Part shown: positions 8,098 to 15,736 of the stretch, in pieces
Position numbering within the stretch: the first letter of the stretch is position 1
Layout: each line of letters opens with the position of its first letter
Origin: Ferrovibrio sp965278975
GTDB lineage: Bacteria > Pseudomonadota > Alphaproteobacteria > Ferrovibrionales > Ferrovibrionaceae
Reading direction: 5' to 3'
Length of the DNA: 64,000 bases
Assembly (NCBI RefSeq): GCF_965278975.1
Contig: NZ_OZ257126.1
Coordinates: forward strand, 1,240,001 to 1,304,000
The notes under the pieces: model-generated
Told to the model about the DNA's origin: nothing
The model's database searches: none
What the model saw: the letters and a program-made list of their open reading frames with translations, nothing else
Program-made: the position numbers and the translations under genes

Positions 8098-8190
8098 GGC
8101 CGCTTCCGACCAAGGGAGAATGCCCGGGCGGGCCGGAGCATGCTAAGGTTGGGCTGAAACCAACCTGACGTGCCCCTCAAGAGGTAACGA

Positions 8191-8619
8191 ATGACGCCCG
8201 ATACCATGGCCCTCTTCGCTGCAATCGTCATGCTGCTGCCGCTCGGCTACCTGTTCCTGGCCTCGCCGGCCTTTCTGTTCGTGCGGCTGAGCATTCCGGT
8301 GGTGACGCGCCTGCTGCGCATCATGTTCAACGGCTATTTCCTGGTCGTGGTGGTGGTGGGCGCGCTGGCCGCTGCCGTGCATGCCAGCACGGCGCATCTC
8401 GCCTCCGCGCTTGGCCTGGCGCTGATCGCCAGCTTTGCCTTCTTTGCCCGGCGCTGGTTCCTGCGGCAGCTCGATAATGCCATCACCGCACGCGATGCCG
8501 GTGATAATAATGCCGTGCCCTATATGCGCCGGCTGCATGTCGGCGGCATGGCGGTGAACGCGGTGCAGCTTTTCGCCGTGATCGGCGGCGTGCGCGAGCT
8601 GCTGCAAAGTCTAGTCTAA
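8191..8619 (+). CDS. Small integral membrane protein, unknown function
   Basis: 142 aa with about four hydrophobic helices (roughly residues 5-30, 46-64, 68-88 and 116-138) and a basic stretch RRWFLRQLDNAITARDAG between the third and fourth. I do not recognise a family or catalytic motif. It follows the DUF3501 gene by 93 bp and precedes a flavoprotein gene by 33 bp on the same strand. A short hairpin (AGGTTGG/CCAACCT, 8146-8166) lies before it. Confidence 0.7.
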   Translation: MTPDTMALFAAIVMLLPLGYLFLASPAFLFVRLSIPVVTRLLRIMFNGYFLVVVVVGALAAAVHASTAHLASALGLALIASFAFFARRWFLRQLDNAITARDAGDNNAVPYMRRLHVGGMAVNAVQLFAVIGGVRELLQSLV

Positions 8620-8652
8620 AGGCTCTATACTGGCCCCAGGAGGAACCTGGGC

Positions 8653-9261
8653 ATGACCATTGTGGAATCGGAAGCAGAGCTGCGCGGCTGCTACGAGCAG
8701 CCCAACGAGATGGTGCAGAAGAAAATCCTGCCCCGCCTGGACCAGCATGCCCGCGCCTTCATCGCGCTCTCGCCCTTCGTGGTGCTGGCCAGCCATGGAC
8801 CCGATGGCAGCGATGCCTCGCCGCGCGGCGACGCGCCGGGCTTCGTGCAGGTGCTGGATGATGCCACCCTGCTGCTGCCCGACCGGCGCGGCAACAACCT
8901 GATCGACAGCCTGCGCAATGTGGTGGCCGAACCCGATGTCGGCCTGCTGTTCCTGGTGCCCGGCATCAACGAAACCCTGCGCGTCAACGGCACGGCACGG
9001 ATCATCAGCGATGCGGAAAAGCTGCTGCCGCTGGCGGCCCAGGGCAAGCCGCCGGCATCGGCGCTGGAGATCGCCGTGCGCGAGGTGTTCTTCCATTGCG
9101 GCAAGGCGATGATCCGCTCGAAGCTGTGGCAGGCGGAAAGCCAGGTGCCGCGCGCGGCCTTCCCCAGCCTCGGCCGCGTCATCGCCGACCAGATTGCCGG
9201 TGTCGATGCCGAAGCGGCGGACGCCAATCTCGCCGAATCCTATAAGACGCGGCTGTATTAA
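8653..9261 (+). CDS. PPOX-class FMN-dependent flavoprotein (pyridoxamine oxidase-like)
   Basis: 202 aa, with the split-barrel flavin-binding fold. FIALSPFVVLASHGPDGSDASPRGDAPG-type phrasing (ALSPFVVLASHGPDGS, SPRGDAPGFVQV), LLLPDRRGNNLIDSLRN and INETLRVNGTARI match the MSMEG_1061-type branch of the pyridoxamine 5'-phosphate oxidase superfamily. The substrate is unknown. An AGGAGGAAC sits 7 nt before the ATG. Its last 4 bp overlap the convergent truncated-hemoglobin gene. Proximity to an NsrR-linked hemoglobin hints at a redox-stress role, but this is weak. Confidence 0.82.
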   Translation: MTIVESEAELRGCYEQPNEMVQKKILPRLDQHARAFIALSPFVVLASHGPDGSDASPRGDAPGFVQVLDDATLLLPDRRGNNLIDSLRNVVAEPDVGLLFLVPGINETLRVNGTARIISDAEKLLPLAAQGKPPASALEIAVREVFFHCGKAMIRSKLWQAESQVPRAAFPSLGRVIADQIAGVDAEAADANLAESYKTRLY

Positions 9262-9761
9262 GCCGGCTCGCTCCGCACCGGCCCGAGCCAGCCGGGTGTC
9301 TGGCCGCGATGGAACTGGATGCCCAGCTTGAAGCTCTCGGCGATGCGGCGTGCGCGATCCAGGAACAGCGCAGCCGGTTCTCCAGGACAAAGCTCGCTTA
9401 AGGTGGCCTCGAACAGCGTCAGCCAATGCTGGAAATCGCCATCATCGAGGCCCCGGCCTGTGCCGGCGCTGCCTTCCAGGCGGATATGCGCCGGCATCGG
9501 CCGGCCGGCATAGCGGCCGGTCATCAGCAGCACCGAGGACCAGAAATCCATCATCTTTTTCAGATGTGGCTCCCAGTCGCTGCCGATCTCGGCGGCGAAG
9601 ATCGGGCCGAGTTTCGCGTCAGCGCGGATGCGGCCATAGAAGCCGCGCACCACGCGCTCGATCAGCGCCTCGTCCACGCCGGCCTGGGCGCCGGGTGCCA
9701 GGGCCTGGCGGCGCGCGGCGCGTTCGGCATAGCTGCTGTCGGTTTCATCGTGATGGGCCAT
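9258..9761 (-). CDS. Group III truncated hemoglobin
   Basis: 167 aa. Group III truncated globins bind heme and are linked to nitric oxide or oxygen chemistry. LIERVVRGFYGRIRADAKLGPIFA is the start of the globin core (B helix/CD region). HLKKMMDFWSSVLLMTGRY contains the E-helix region and FQHWLTLFEATLSELC holds the proximal His of the F helix. The N-terminal 35 residues are an extension beyond the core. It is the second gene behind a promoter with an NsrR-like box, which fits a nitrosative-stress role. No strong ribosome-binding site is seen at the ATG. Confidence 0.88.
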   Translation of the reverse strand: MAHHDETDSSYAERAARRQALAPGAQAGVDEALIERVVRGFYGRIRADAKLGPIFAAEIGSDWEPHLKKMMDFWSSVLLMTGRYAGRPMPAHIRLEGSAGTGRGLDDGDFQHWLTLFEATLSELCPGEPAALFLDRARRIAESFKLGIQFHRGQTPGWLGPVRSEPA

Positions 9762-9832
9762 GGCATTGATCTAGGCAAAAGGGGAGGGAAAGGCCAGAGG
9801 CCGGGACGGATTGGCCGCCCCGGCCGGCTGTT

Positions 9833-10273
9833 TTAGCGCGCCAGGATCACGGCGACGCAGATCCCCATGGTGGCGAAGGCGAGGCCGAGCGGGATCAGCG
9901 TCACCTGCACCAGGGCCGCCGCACCGCTGATGCTGCCGGTCCAGGTTTCCATGCGGCCGCGCAGGAAATCCGCCAGCGCCGGTGCCGCCTGGGCACCATG
10001 GCGGGCGCGCAGCAGACCGCTGCCGAGCCGCGCCAGCACCACCGGCGTGCCGGCATACATCACCAGGTAGACCGTACTGATCGCCACCATGAAGGCGGCT
10101 TCGCTCTGGGCCATGAAGGTAAGCCAGTAGGCCAGCATGCTGGCACCGCCGGCGGCGGCAATGATGCCATAGGCGGCAAGCGGCAGGTTGTCATAGACCG
10201 GGGCATTATGCTGGCGCGGCGGCAGCAAAGCAGCGGCCTGGAGGGTCTGGCGGAAGGCGGGATCGTGACGCAT
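9833..10273 (-). CDS. Membrane protein of the NsrR-linked locus, unknown function
   Basis: 146 aa from the ATG at 10273, which has AAAGGAA about 7 nt upstream. After a 32-residue soluble N-terminus there are three clear hydrophobic segments (about 33-55, 62-82 and 118-143). I do not recognise the family. It is 71 bp upstream of the truncated-hemoglobin gene on the same strand and divergent from nsrR, with an NsrR-like palindrome 37 bp before its start. NO-responsive expression is therefore likely (inference). Confidence 0.7.
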   Translation of the reverse strand: MRHDPAFRQTLQAAALLPPRQHNAPVYDNLPLAAYGIIAAAGGASMLAYWLTFMAQSEAAFMVAISTVYLVMYAGTPVVLARLGSGLLRARHGAQAAPALADFLRGRMETWTGSISGAAALVQVTLIPLGLAFATMGICVAVILAR

Positions 10274-10309
10274 GACGCGTTCCTTTCGTGCGGGATGCCG
10301 TCTATAAAG

Positions 10310-10326
10310 AAGCATCTGAAATGCAT
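10310..10326. promoter_or_regulatory. Probable NsrR operator, membrane protein / hemoglobin side
   Basis: AAGCATCT-G-AAATGCAT is an imperfect 8-1-8 inverted repeat. Six of eight positions in the left arm match the complement of the right arm. It resembles the NsrR consensus built of ATGCATTT-type half sites. It lies 37 bp upstream of the minus-strand membrane protein gene, in the shared promoter with nsrR. Confidence 0.6.
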
Positions 10327-10359
10327 AATATGGACTTTCTGGAATTAAACAAGTAAAAT

Positions 10360-10370
10360 AAATGCATCTT
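10360..10370. promoter_or_regulatory. Second NsrR-like half site, nsrR side
   Basis: AAATGCATCTT repeats the half-site sequence of the box 34 bp away and lies 47 bp before the nsrR start. The opposite half is degenerate. It could support autoregulation of nsrR. Confidence 0.4.
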
Positions 10371-10417
10371 TTGTCGCACCCCTGTCCTGCCCCGTTTTCA
10401 CCCCCAGGTAACGCCCC

Positions 10418-10885
10418 ATGCACCTGACCCTGCATACCGATTACGCGCTGCGCAGCCTGATGTTCCTGGGCCTGCACCCGGAGCGCCGCTGCACCATCGA
10501 GGAGATCGCCGGGCATTACGGCATCTCGCGCAATCACCTGATGAAGGTGGCACTGACCCTGACACAGCAGGGCTTCCTGGATTCGGCACGCGGCCGCAAT
10601 GGCGGGCTGAAGCTGGCGCGGGCGCCCGCCGAGATCGGCGTTGGCGCCGTGGTGCGCGCCACCGAGGATAATTTCACTCTGGTGGAATGTTTCGACCGCG
10701 CGGGCAATACCTGCGTCATTGCCCAGGCCTGCCAGCTGAAGCAGCCCTTCGCCGAAGCGGTGCGGGCTTTTCTTGCCGTGCTGGATCGCTACAGCCTGGC
10801 CGACCTGCTGGCCAATCCCGGCACGCTGCGCTCGATGCGGAAATTACTCGGGCTGCCCGGTCACTCGAAGCTCTCCGAGGCATAG
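10418..10885 (+). CDS. nsrR: NsrR-type Rrf2 family nitric-oxide-sensing regulator
   Basis: 155 aa. NsrR represses NO-detoxification genes and is inactivated when NO attacks its Fe-S cluster. The winged helix is at residues 1-70 (MHLTLHTDYALRSLMFLG, ISRNHLMKVALTLTQQGFL, GRNGGLKLA). The three cluster cysteines are in ECFDRAGNTCVIAQACQLK, the spacing of NsrR. VRAFLAVLDRYSLADLL follows as in the E. coli protein. It is divergent from the membrane-protein/hemoglobin pair across a region with two NsrR-like elements. Its 3' end overlaps the convergent SH3 gene by 25 bp. Confidence 0.9.
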   Translation: MHLTLHTDYALRSLMFLGLHPERRCTIEEIAGHYGISRNHLMKVALTLTQQGFLDSARGRNGGLKLARAPAEIGVGAVVRATEDNFTLVECFDRAGNTCVIAQACQLKQPFAEAVRAFLAVLDRYSLADLLANPGTLRSMRKLLGLPGHSKLSEA

Positions 10886-11436
10886 ATGCCCCAGAGGTGG
10901 TTGCGCGGGATCCAGCCCTTGGCGCCGGTGATTTCCACCTGGCACCAGGCATCCTGGCATTTGCGCAGGCGTGCCTGCACGCCGGGCTCGGCGGTGAGCA
11001 GCACGTCGCTGTTCGGATCCGGCTTCTTGAACAATTCGCGGATGGTGCCATCCACCAGGGCATAGCGTTTGCCCGAGGTGAGATTCTTGTGCACCCAGGT
11101 CTCGGTGCCGTCGCGGTCGCGGATGCGGCGCCAGTATTCGTATTCTCCTACCACTTCCACCGGCAGGCCACGGCGCTGGTATTGCCAGGCGATGGGATAG
11201 CGCGAACCAGGGCCGGTGCGGGCATTCACCTTGTCGGCGGCGAGGCTGACGAAGCGCGGCACCGGCAGGCCGGAATCGCTGCCCTTCTGCGGCAGGTCGG
11301 GACGCGATGGTGCGGCCGGGGCCGTGACGGCGGCATGCTGTACCGGTTTATCCGCAGCAAGGGCCATGCAAGGCAGCAGCATGGCGGCGGCCAGCAGAAC
11401 GGCATGACGCCATGACAATAGGCGGATGAAAAGCAT
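10861..11436 (-). CDS. Exported SH3-domain protein
   Basis: 191 aa. A hydrophobic N-terminus ending at about ALAADK (residue 28) is a signal peptide. Two bacterial SH3-like repeats follow: residues 65-125 (LAADKVNARTGPGSRYPIAW, WVHKNL) and about 127-185 (LLTAEPGVQARLRKCQDAWC, GWIPRNHLWGIY). Such proteins act in the periplasm, often at the cell wall. Its 3' end overlaps the convergent nsrR 3' end by 25 bp. The substrate or partner is unknown. Confidence 0.85.
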   Translation of the reverse strand: MLFIRLLSWRHAVLLAAAMLLPCMALAADKPVQHAAVTAPAAPSRPDLPQKGSDSGLPVPRFVSLAADKVNARTGPGSRYPIAWQYQRRGLPVEVVGEYEYWRRIRDRDGTETWVHKNLTSGKRYALVDGTIRELFKKPDPNSDVLLTAEPGVQARLRKCQDAWCQVEITGAKGWIPRNHLWGIYASESFE

Positions 11437-11482
11437 GATGCGGGTGTACGCTCGGCAGCCCTAACGAATCGTTAAGCCGAGT

Positions 11483-12127
11483 CTAGCCCTCATCGGCCAG
11501 CGGCGGCAATCCACTGAGGGCGTTCAGCGCCGCCACCGCCATGGCGCCACCGCCGCGCCGGCCATGCAACAAGAGGTAGGGAATGTTGCGCGAATCACGC
11601 GCCAATTCCTGCTTTGCCTCCACCGCATCGACGAAGCCGACCGGAAAAGCCAGGATCGCCGCCGGCCTGGGCGCACCATCATCGAGCAGTTCGAGCAGCC
11701 GAAACAATGCCACCGGCGCGGCACCGATCACCACGATGGCATTGCCAAGATGCGGCAGCCACAAATCCACCGCCGCCGCCGGGCGGGCGATATTGCCGGC
11801 ACGGCCAATGGCGGCGGCCTCGGGATCATTGAGGAAGCAGTATACTTCGCTGGCCGGTTTCAGCCGCGAGCGGATCAGGCCATGCGCCACCATATCGGCA
11901 TCGGTGAGAATGGCGGCGCCTTCGCCCAGCGCCCGGCGCATGACAGGCACCAGATCATCCGACCAGGCCAGATCCGGCAGCAGAGCGGTTTCGCCGCTGG
12001 CATGGATCAGCCGCAGCGCCACTTCGTCGATGCCGGCGGGCAGCTGGCTCAGATCCACCTCGGCGCGGATGCGGGCGATGCTGTCGCGGAAAATGCGGTC
12101 CGGGTCGCGGGTGTAGTGAAGAACCAT
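11483..12127 (-). CDS. cobH: Precorrin-8X methylmutase
   Basis: 214 aa from the ATG at 12127. CobH moves the C-11 methyl group to C-12 of precorrin-8X, giving hydrogenobyrinate in the aerobic cobalamin pathway. YTRDPDRIFRDSIARIRAE and the catalytic His in LRLIHASGE are visible, followed by ILTDADMVAHGLIRSR and the C-terminal IPYLLLHGRRGGGAMAVAALNAL. No other cob gene is in the window, so cobH stands apart from the rest of the pathway. It is divergent from a HupE/UreJ-type nickel/cobalt transporter, suggesting cobalt supply for cobalamin (inference). Confidence 0.93.
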   Translation of the reverse strand: MVLHYTRDPDRIFRDSIARIRAEVDLSQLPAGIDEVALRLIHASGETALLPDLAWSDDLVPVMRRALGEGAAILTDADMVAHGLIRSRLKPASEVYCFLNDPEAAAIGRAGNIARPAAAVDLWLPHLGNAIVVIGAAPVALFRLLELLDDGAPRPAAILAFPVGFVDAVEAKQELARDSRNIPYLLLHGRRGGGAMAVAALNALSGLPPLADEG

Positions 12128-12225
12128 ACGGCCTTGTAGAGCATCATCCCGGCTTGTCAAAGCGCCGCCAGCTTGGCACAACTATGTCAGGTGGGTTGGG
12201 TACACATAATCAAGAGGCTTTATCC

Positions 12226-12813
12226 ATGGTTTTCGCCCGTATGCTGCCCGGCGCCGCTCTTGCGGTGGCGGTAGCGCTCGCCAGCCCCGCCGCCTTCGCC
12301 CATATCGGCAGCCATGCCGATGGTTTCTCCCATGGCTTCACCCATCCCTTCGGCGGCCTGGACCATCTGCTGGCCATGGTCGCCATCGGCCTCTGGGCCT
12401 TGCAGCAGGGCGGCCGCGCGCTCTACGCCCTGCCCGTCACCTTCATGACCAGCATGGCGGCGGGCTTCGCTCTCGGCCTCGGCGGCATCGATTTGCCCTA
12501 TGCCGAAACCGGCATCGCGCTGTCGGTGCTGGCGCTCGGCCTGGCCATCGCCCTGGCGCTGAAGCCGGGCCTCGGCATCGCCCTGCCGGTAACCGCTGCC
12601 TTCGCGCTCTGCCACGGCTTCGCCCATGGCGCCGAGATGCCGGATGATGCGCCGGTATTACTTTATGCTGCCGGGATGTTGCTCGGTACCGGCCTGCTGC
12701 ATGGCGCCGGCCTGTTCACCGCCCGTGTTGCCAGCCGCTTCGCCGCACTGCCGCTGCTGCGCGCGGCGGGTGCCGCCACCGCCGCTGCCGGCCTGGCGCT
12801 GCTGGTCGTCTGA
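12226..12813 (+). CDS. HupE/UreJ family nickel/cobalt transporter
   Basis: 195 aa. A signal-like segment ending AAFAH is followed by about six membrane helices. The family metal motif HPFGGLDHLLAM and the second motif FALCHGFAHGAEMP are both present. AAGAGG lies 8 nt before the ATG at 12226. HupE proteins move nickel or cobalt. Divergence from cobH across 98 bp favours cobalt, but the substrate cannot be read from sequence. It ends in a strong bidirectional terminator. Confidence 0.88.
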   Translation: MVFARMLPGAALAVAVALASPAAFAHIGSHADGFSHGFTHPFGGLDHLLAMVAIGLWALQQGGRALYALPVTFMTSMAAGFALGLGGIDLPYAETGIALSVLALGLAIALALKPGLGIALPVTAAFALCHGFAHGAEMPDDAPVLLYAAGMLLGTGLLHGAGLFTARVASRFAALPLLRAAGAATAAAGLALLVV

Positions 12814-12832
12814 TACGAGAGATGCTGAAATG

Positions 12833-12865
12833 AAACGGGGCGCGGTAAAAACCGCGCCCCGTTTT
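12833..12865. terminator. Bidirectional rho-independent terminator
   Basis: A perfect 14-bp stem (12833-12846 with 12851-12864) and an AAAA loop end in TTTT on the plus strand and read the same way on the minus strand. It lies between the HupE-type gene and the convergent Hpt-like gene and can serve both. Confidence 0.9.
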
Positions 12866-12884
12866 ATTTCATGGTAAGGCTGCC

Positions 12885-13379
12885 TCAGGCGTCCTTGTAC
12901 TTCCTGGTCGCAACGTGCAGCACGTTGAGCAATTCCTGCTCGGTCTGGCCACCACCGCCCTGAATGCGGTTCGCCATCACGACATAGAGCGCATCGATCT
13001 GTGCGCCGATGATATCCAGCTGAATCTCGGTGGGCGCATGCATGCCCTGCACGAAATCGTTCAGCGACTTGGCGAAGGCAGTCAGCAGCGGATACTTGAA
13101 CATGCCGCCCATGCCCTTGATATCGAGCGACAGGCTGCGGATTTCGCGCATGTAATGCACGGTGTTGGTATCGCCATCGGCCATCTGGTTCACGGCGACG
13201 CGCAACTGCTTGAGCTTGTCGGCAACCTCGACAGTGAAATTGTCGGTCGCCTTTTCCACCACCTGCTCAAGCTTCTTCATCACCTCCGGCTCAAGCTTGA
13301 GCGAGAAGCCACGCTTGAAGTTGACGGCCTTGCGTTTCAGTTCCTGCGGCGGGGCGATAAAGGTGGGGCGCTTCGACAT
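12885..13379 (-). CDS. Hpt-like protein with the phospho-histidine apparently lost
   Basis: 164 aa from the ATG at 13379; a GTG at 13391 is an alternative. The segment SLSLDIKGMGGMFKYPLL (residues 82-99) resembles the Hpt four-helix core of alphaproteobacterial proteins that read H-D-x-K-G-x-G-G-x-x-x-Y-P-L. Here the His position is Leu85, while K88, G89 and the downstream residues are kept. Phosphotransfer is therefore unlikely if the alignment is right. It directly follows a single-domain receiver whose own phospho-acceptor is altered, 15 bp apart on the same strand. The function is unknown; a structural or sequestering role is possible. Confidence 0.7.
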   Translation of the reverse strand: MSKRPTFIAPPQELKRKAVNFKRGFSLKLEPEVMKKLEQVVEKATDNFTVEVADKLKQLRVAVNQMADGDTNTVHYMREIRSLSLDIKGMGGMFKYPLLTAFAKSLNDFVQGMHAPTEIQLDIIGAQIDALYVVMANRIQGGGGQTEQELLNVLHVATRKYKDA

Positions 13380-13394
13380 ATCTTGCGTCACCGC

Positions 13395-13904
13395 CTACTT
13401 GCTATCGGGATCAACGCGGCGCTCCGGCCCGGTGTAATTCTCATCGCGCTTGCGGCGACGGTCGGGACCGAAATAGCCATCGACGCGCACGAACTGGCGC
13501 GGCCTGGCAATAGCGGCGGCCAGGCGGGTGTAGAAACTCTGCACCGTATAGGGCTTGGCGACGAATTCATTCACGCCGGCATCGCGCGCGCGCACCACAT
13601 ATTCGATTTCGGAATTCGCCGTCATCATGATCACGGGCATCATGCGGTTGGGCGAGCCGGCATCGTTGCGCAGCCAGCTCACCAGATCCATGCCATTCTG
13701 CTCCGCCTGCAAATCCCATTCGGTGATCAGCACGTCGATGCGGCCCTGGCGCAGAATCGTCGTCGCGCCCTCGAAGTTCCGGGCGCGGTCGATATGGTGC
13801 GCTTCAAGCGTCACCAGCACGTCGCGAATCATCGTACCCATCAACCGGTTGGGATCGACAATCAGGAAGTTGATTTTGGAAAAGTCGATCTTTTCCATAC
13901 TCAT
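13395..13904 (-). CDS. Atypical single-domain response regulator (acceptor Asp replaced by Glu)
   Basis: 169 aa: a receiver domain (residues 10-135) and a basic tail with two similar GPDRRRK / GPERRVD motifs, but no output domain. The conserved T95 (VIMMTAN) and K117 (FVAKPYT) are present. The acidic pocket is VDPN (D17, P18), so one Asp is missing. The beta-3 motif is LITEWDL with Glu62 at the usual phospho-Asp position. Glu there often mimics the phosphorylated state, so the protein may be constitutively active or phosphorylation-independent. It is translated just before the Hpt-like gene, probably as a pair. Confidence 0.8.
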   Translation of the reverse strand: MSMEKIDFSKINFLIVDPNRLMGTMIRDVLVTLEAHHIDRARNFEGATTILRQGRIDVLITEWDLQAEQNGMDLVSWLRNDAGSPNRMMPVIMMTANSEIEYVVRARDAGVNEFVAKPYTVQSFYTRLAAAIARPRQFVRVDGYFGPDRRRKRDENYTGPERRVDPDSK

Positions 13905-14122
13905 GCGAAACGACCTTCTAAAGTCCGCCGCGCGGATACAGGCGCCAAATCAGGTTTAGGCGACGTTTGCCTGTCACACAAGCATACTGTGCCGCACGTT
14001 ATGTACTCGTAGCAGTTGTTATTCCCTTTTTCGACGGAAGCGCGCTCGAACGCAAGTACTGAATTCCCGCAATCGACGGAATCGTGATCATCCCCACGCG
14101 ACGCAATTGGTCAGAATTATCG

Positions 14123-15694
14123 TTAATTTGCGGTGACTTGAAATGACGGCGGCGCCGGATCGACAACGCGCATGCCGCGCCGTTGCACTTCAAGAACGGC
14201 AAGCCCGCGTTCAACTACACCATCGGCGCGGAAACGGAACAACCCATCGTAGCCGGCGAACCCGTCGGGGTTGTTCAACACGGCATCCGCGAACAAACCG
14301 CCCGGACCACTACCGACATTCTCGCTGCCCTGGCCATTGCCAATATTGCGCGACAGCACGCCGGCCAGCGCCGTGGCATCATAGGCCAGGCTGGCGAGCC
14401 GCGGCGGGCGGCGACCATAGCTCTGTTCGAAACGCTTGCGGAATTCCTCGAAGCCTTCCGGCGGCGGGCCGGCGAACCAGCCGCCGATCAGCGCCGGCTC
14501 GTTGCCGAGCGACGGATCATCCCACAGGCCGGTGCCCATGAAACGCACCGCGCGCGGATCGATATCGAAATAGGGCAGCAGCGGCGCCAGTGCGCGCAGC
14601 CGCGCGCCGCCCTCGGGCAGCAGCAGCGCATCAATCGGCGCGGCCGCCACCACGCTCTGCGCCCCGGGCTGCGTGCTCTGGCCCAAAGCGCCAGCAGCAC
14701 CATGCAGCGGTGCCGCCGGTGCCGGCGCACCATCGGCGCCGGCCGGCTGCTCGGGCATGCTCAGGCCGCGCAGGGCGGCGGCGAAACGTCGCACTGTCGG
14801 CGTGAGATCGGGTGCATCGGCGGGATAGCGGTCCTGACGCAGCAGCCTGGCGGCTTCGCTCTGCCCGCCGCGCGGCTGCGCCACCGCCATTTCCATCGCC
14901 TGCGACACCGCCTGGCCATAGGCGGAATCCGGCGCCAGCAGCGCGAAGCGGTTCATGCCTCTGCTGCGCGCATAGCCAACCACGCGGGCAACCTGCTGGT
15001 CCGGTGTGAAGCCGAGGATATAGACGCCGCTGCCGGCGACGCCGCGATCAGTGGAAAAGCTCAAGACCTTCACGCCGCGCTCGCGCGCCAGCGGCGCCAC
15101 GGCGGCAGCGGAGGACGCGAAAAGCGGCCCGATGATGATGTCGACGCCTTCGGCGAGCAGGCTCTGCGCCGCCTTCACCGCCGCTTCCGGCTGGCCCTCG
15201 GTATCGCGCGGCAGCAGGGCCAGGCGGTCATCGCCCAGATCGAACAGCGCCATCTGCGCCGCATCCAGCAGCGCGCGGCCGAGCGCGGCGCTGGGGCCGG
15301 AAAGCGGCACCAGGAAACCAATGCGCACGCCTTCGGCGGCACTCGGCGGCACCAGGGCGGGAGGCGGCGCGGTCATCGCCTGCGGCGCACCCGGCACAGT
15401 ACCCGGCGGCGGCACGGCAGGCAGGGCCTGCATTTCGACTCCGCGCGACGGGCTGGCCGGCGGCGCCGGCTGCGGGGCCGGCTGGGGCTGCTGCGCCTGG
15501 GCGGGCGGGCGCTGGCCCTGCTGTTGCCCCTGCGGCTGTTGATTGGGCGGCGGGGTCTGCTGCCGCACCACCGGGGTTGGGCGGCCGGATACGATGGTAT
15601 CGAACAATTCCGGCAGGTTGGTGGGCGGGTTCTCGCAAGCCGCCAGGGCCGCCATTGCCAGCGCGCAGAACCCGGCCTTAAGGTAAGATTTCAT
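14123..15694 (-). CDS. LpoA-like outer-membrane lipoprotein (PBP activator family)
   Basis: 523 aa. The signal peptide ends in the lipobox LAMAALAAC (Cys about 21). A proline/glutamine-rich linker spans about residues 35-125. The rest is a periplasmic-binding-protein fold (VRIGFLVPLSGPSAALG, IIIGPLFASSAAAVAP, LLAPDSAYGQAV). In E. coli the LpoA fold activates penicillin-binding protein 1A. The order here, lpoA-like divergent from rsmI-yraN, mirrors the enterobacterial yraL-yraM-yraN cluster. Unlike E. coli LpoA there is no N-terminal TPR domain. Interaction with a PBP is inferred from family only. Start chosen at the ATG preceding KSYLKAG, with a GAGCGAG upstream. Confidence 0.8.
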   Translation of the reverse strand: MKSYLKAGFCALAMAALAACENPPTNLPELFDTIVSGRPTPVVRQQTPPPNQQPQGQQQGQRPPAQAQQPQPAPQPAPPASPSRGVEMQALPAVPPPGTVPGAPQAMTAPPPALVPPSAAEGVRIGFLVPLSGPSAALGRALLDAAQMALFDLGDDRLALLPRDTEGQPEAAVKAAQSLLAEGVDIIIGPLFASSAAAVAPLARERGVKVLSFSTDRGVAGSGVYILGFTPDQQVARVVGYARSRGMNRFALLAPDSAYGQAVSQAMEMAVAQPRGGQSEAARLLRQDRYPADAPDLTPTVRRFAAALRGLSMPEQPAGADGAPAPAAPLHGAAGALGQSTQPGAQSVVAAAPIDALLLPEGGARLRALAPLLPYFDIDPRAVRFMGTGLWDDPSLGNEPALIGGWFAGPPPEGFEEFRKRFEQSYGRRPPRLASLAYDATALAGVLSRNIGNGQGSENVGSGPGGLFADAVLNNPDGFAGYDGLFRFRADGVVERGLAVLEVQRRGMRVVDPAPPSFQVTAN

Positions 15695-15736
15695 CACTCG
15701 CTCGCTTCCAGGACCCAATTTCGTTTCCAGGACCTA

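Noticed and set aside
8146..8166. AGGTTGG/CCAACCT hairpin as a terminator after the DUF3501 gene
   Set aside because: A 7-bp stem without a T run. It may be chance or a weak RNA structure.
12128..12225. Cobalamin riboswitch between cobH and the HupE-type gene
   Set aside because: The gap is only 98 bp, too short for a full B12 riboswitch, and I could not see its conserved box sequence.
14183..15736. Long in-frame extension of rsmI upstream through the region opposite the lpoA-like gene
   Set aside because: It would be entirely antisense to the lpoA-like gene. RsmI similarity begins only after 15737, and the extension reads like an antisense shadow.
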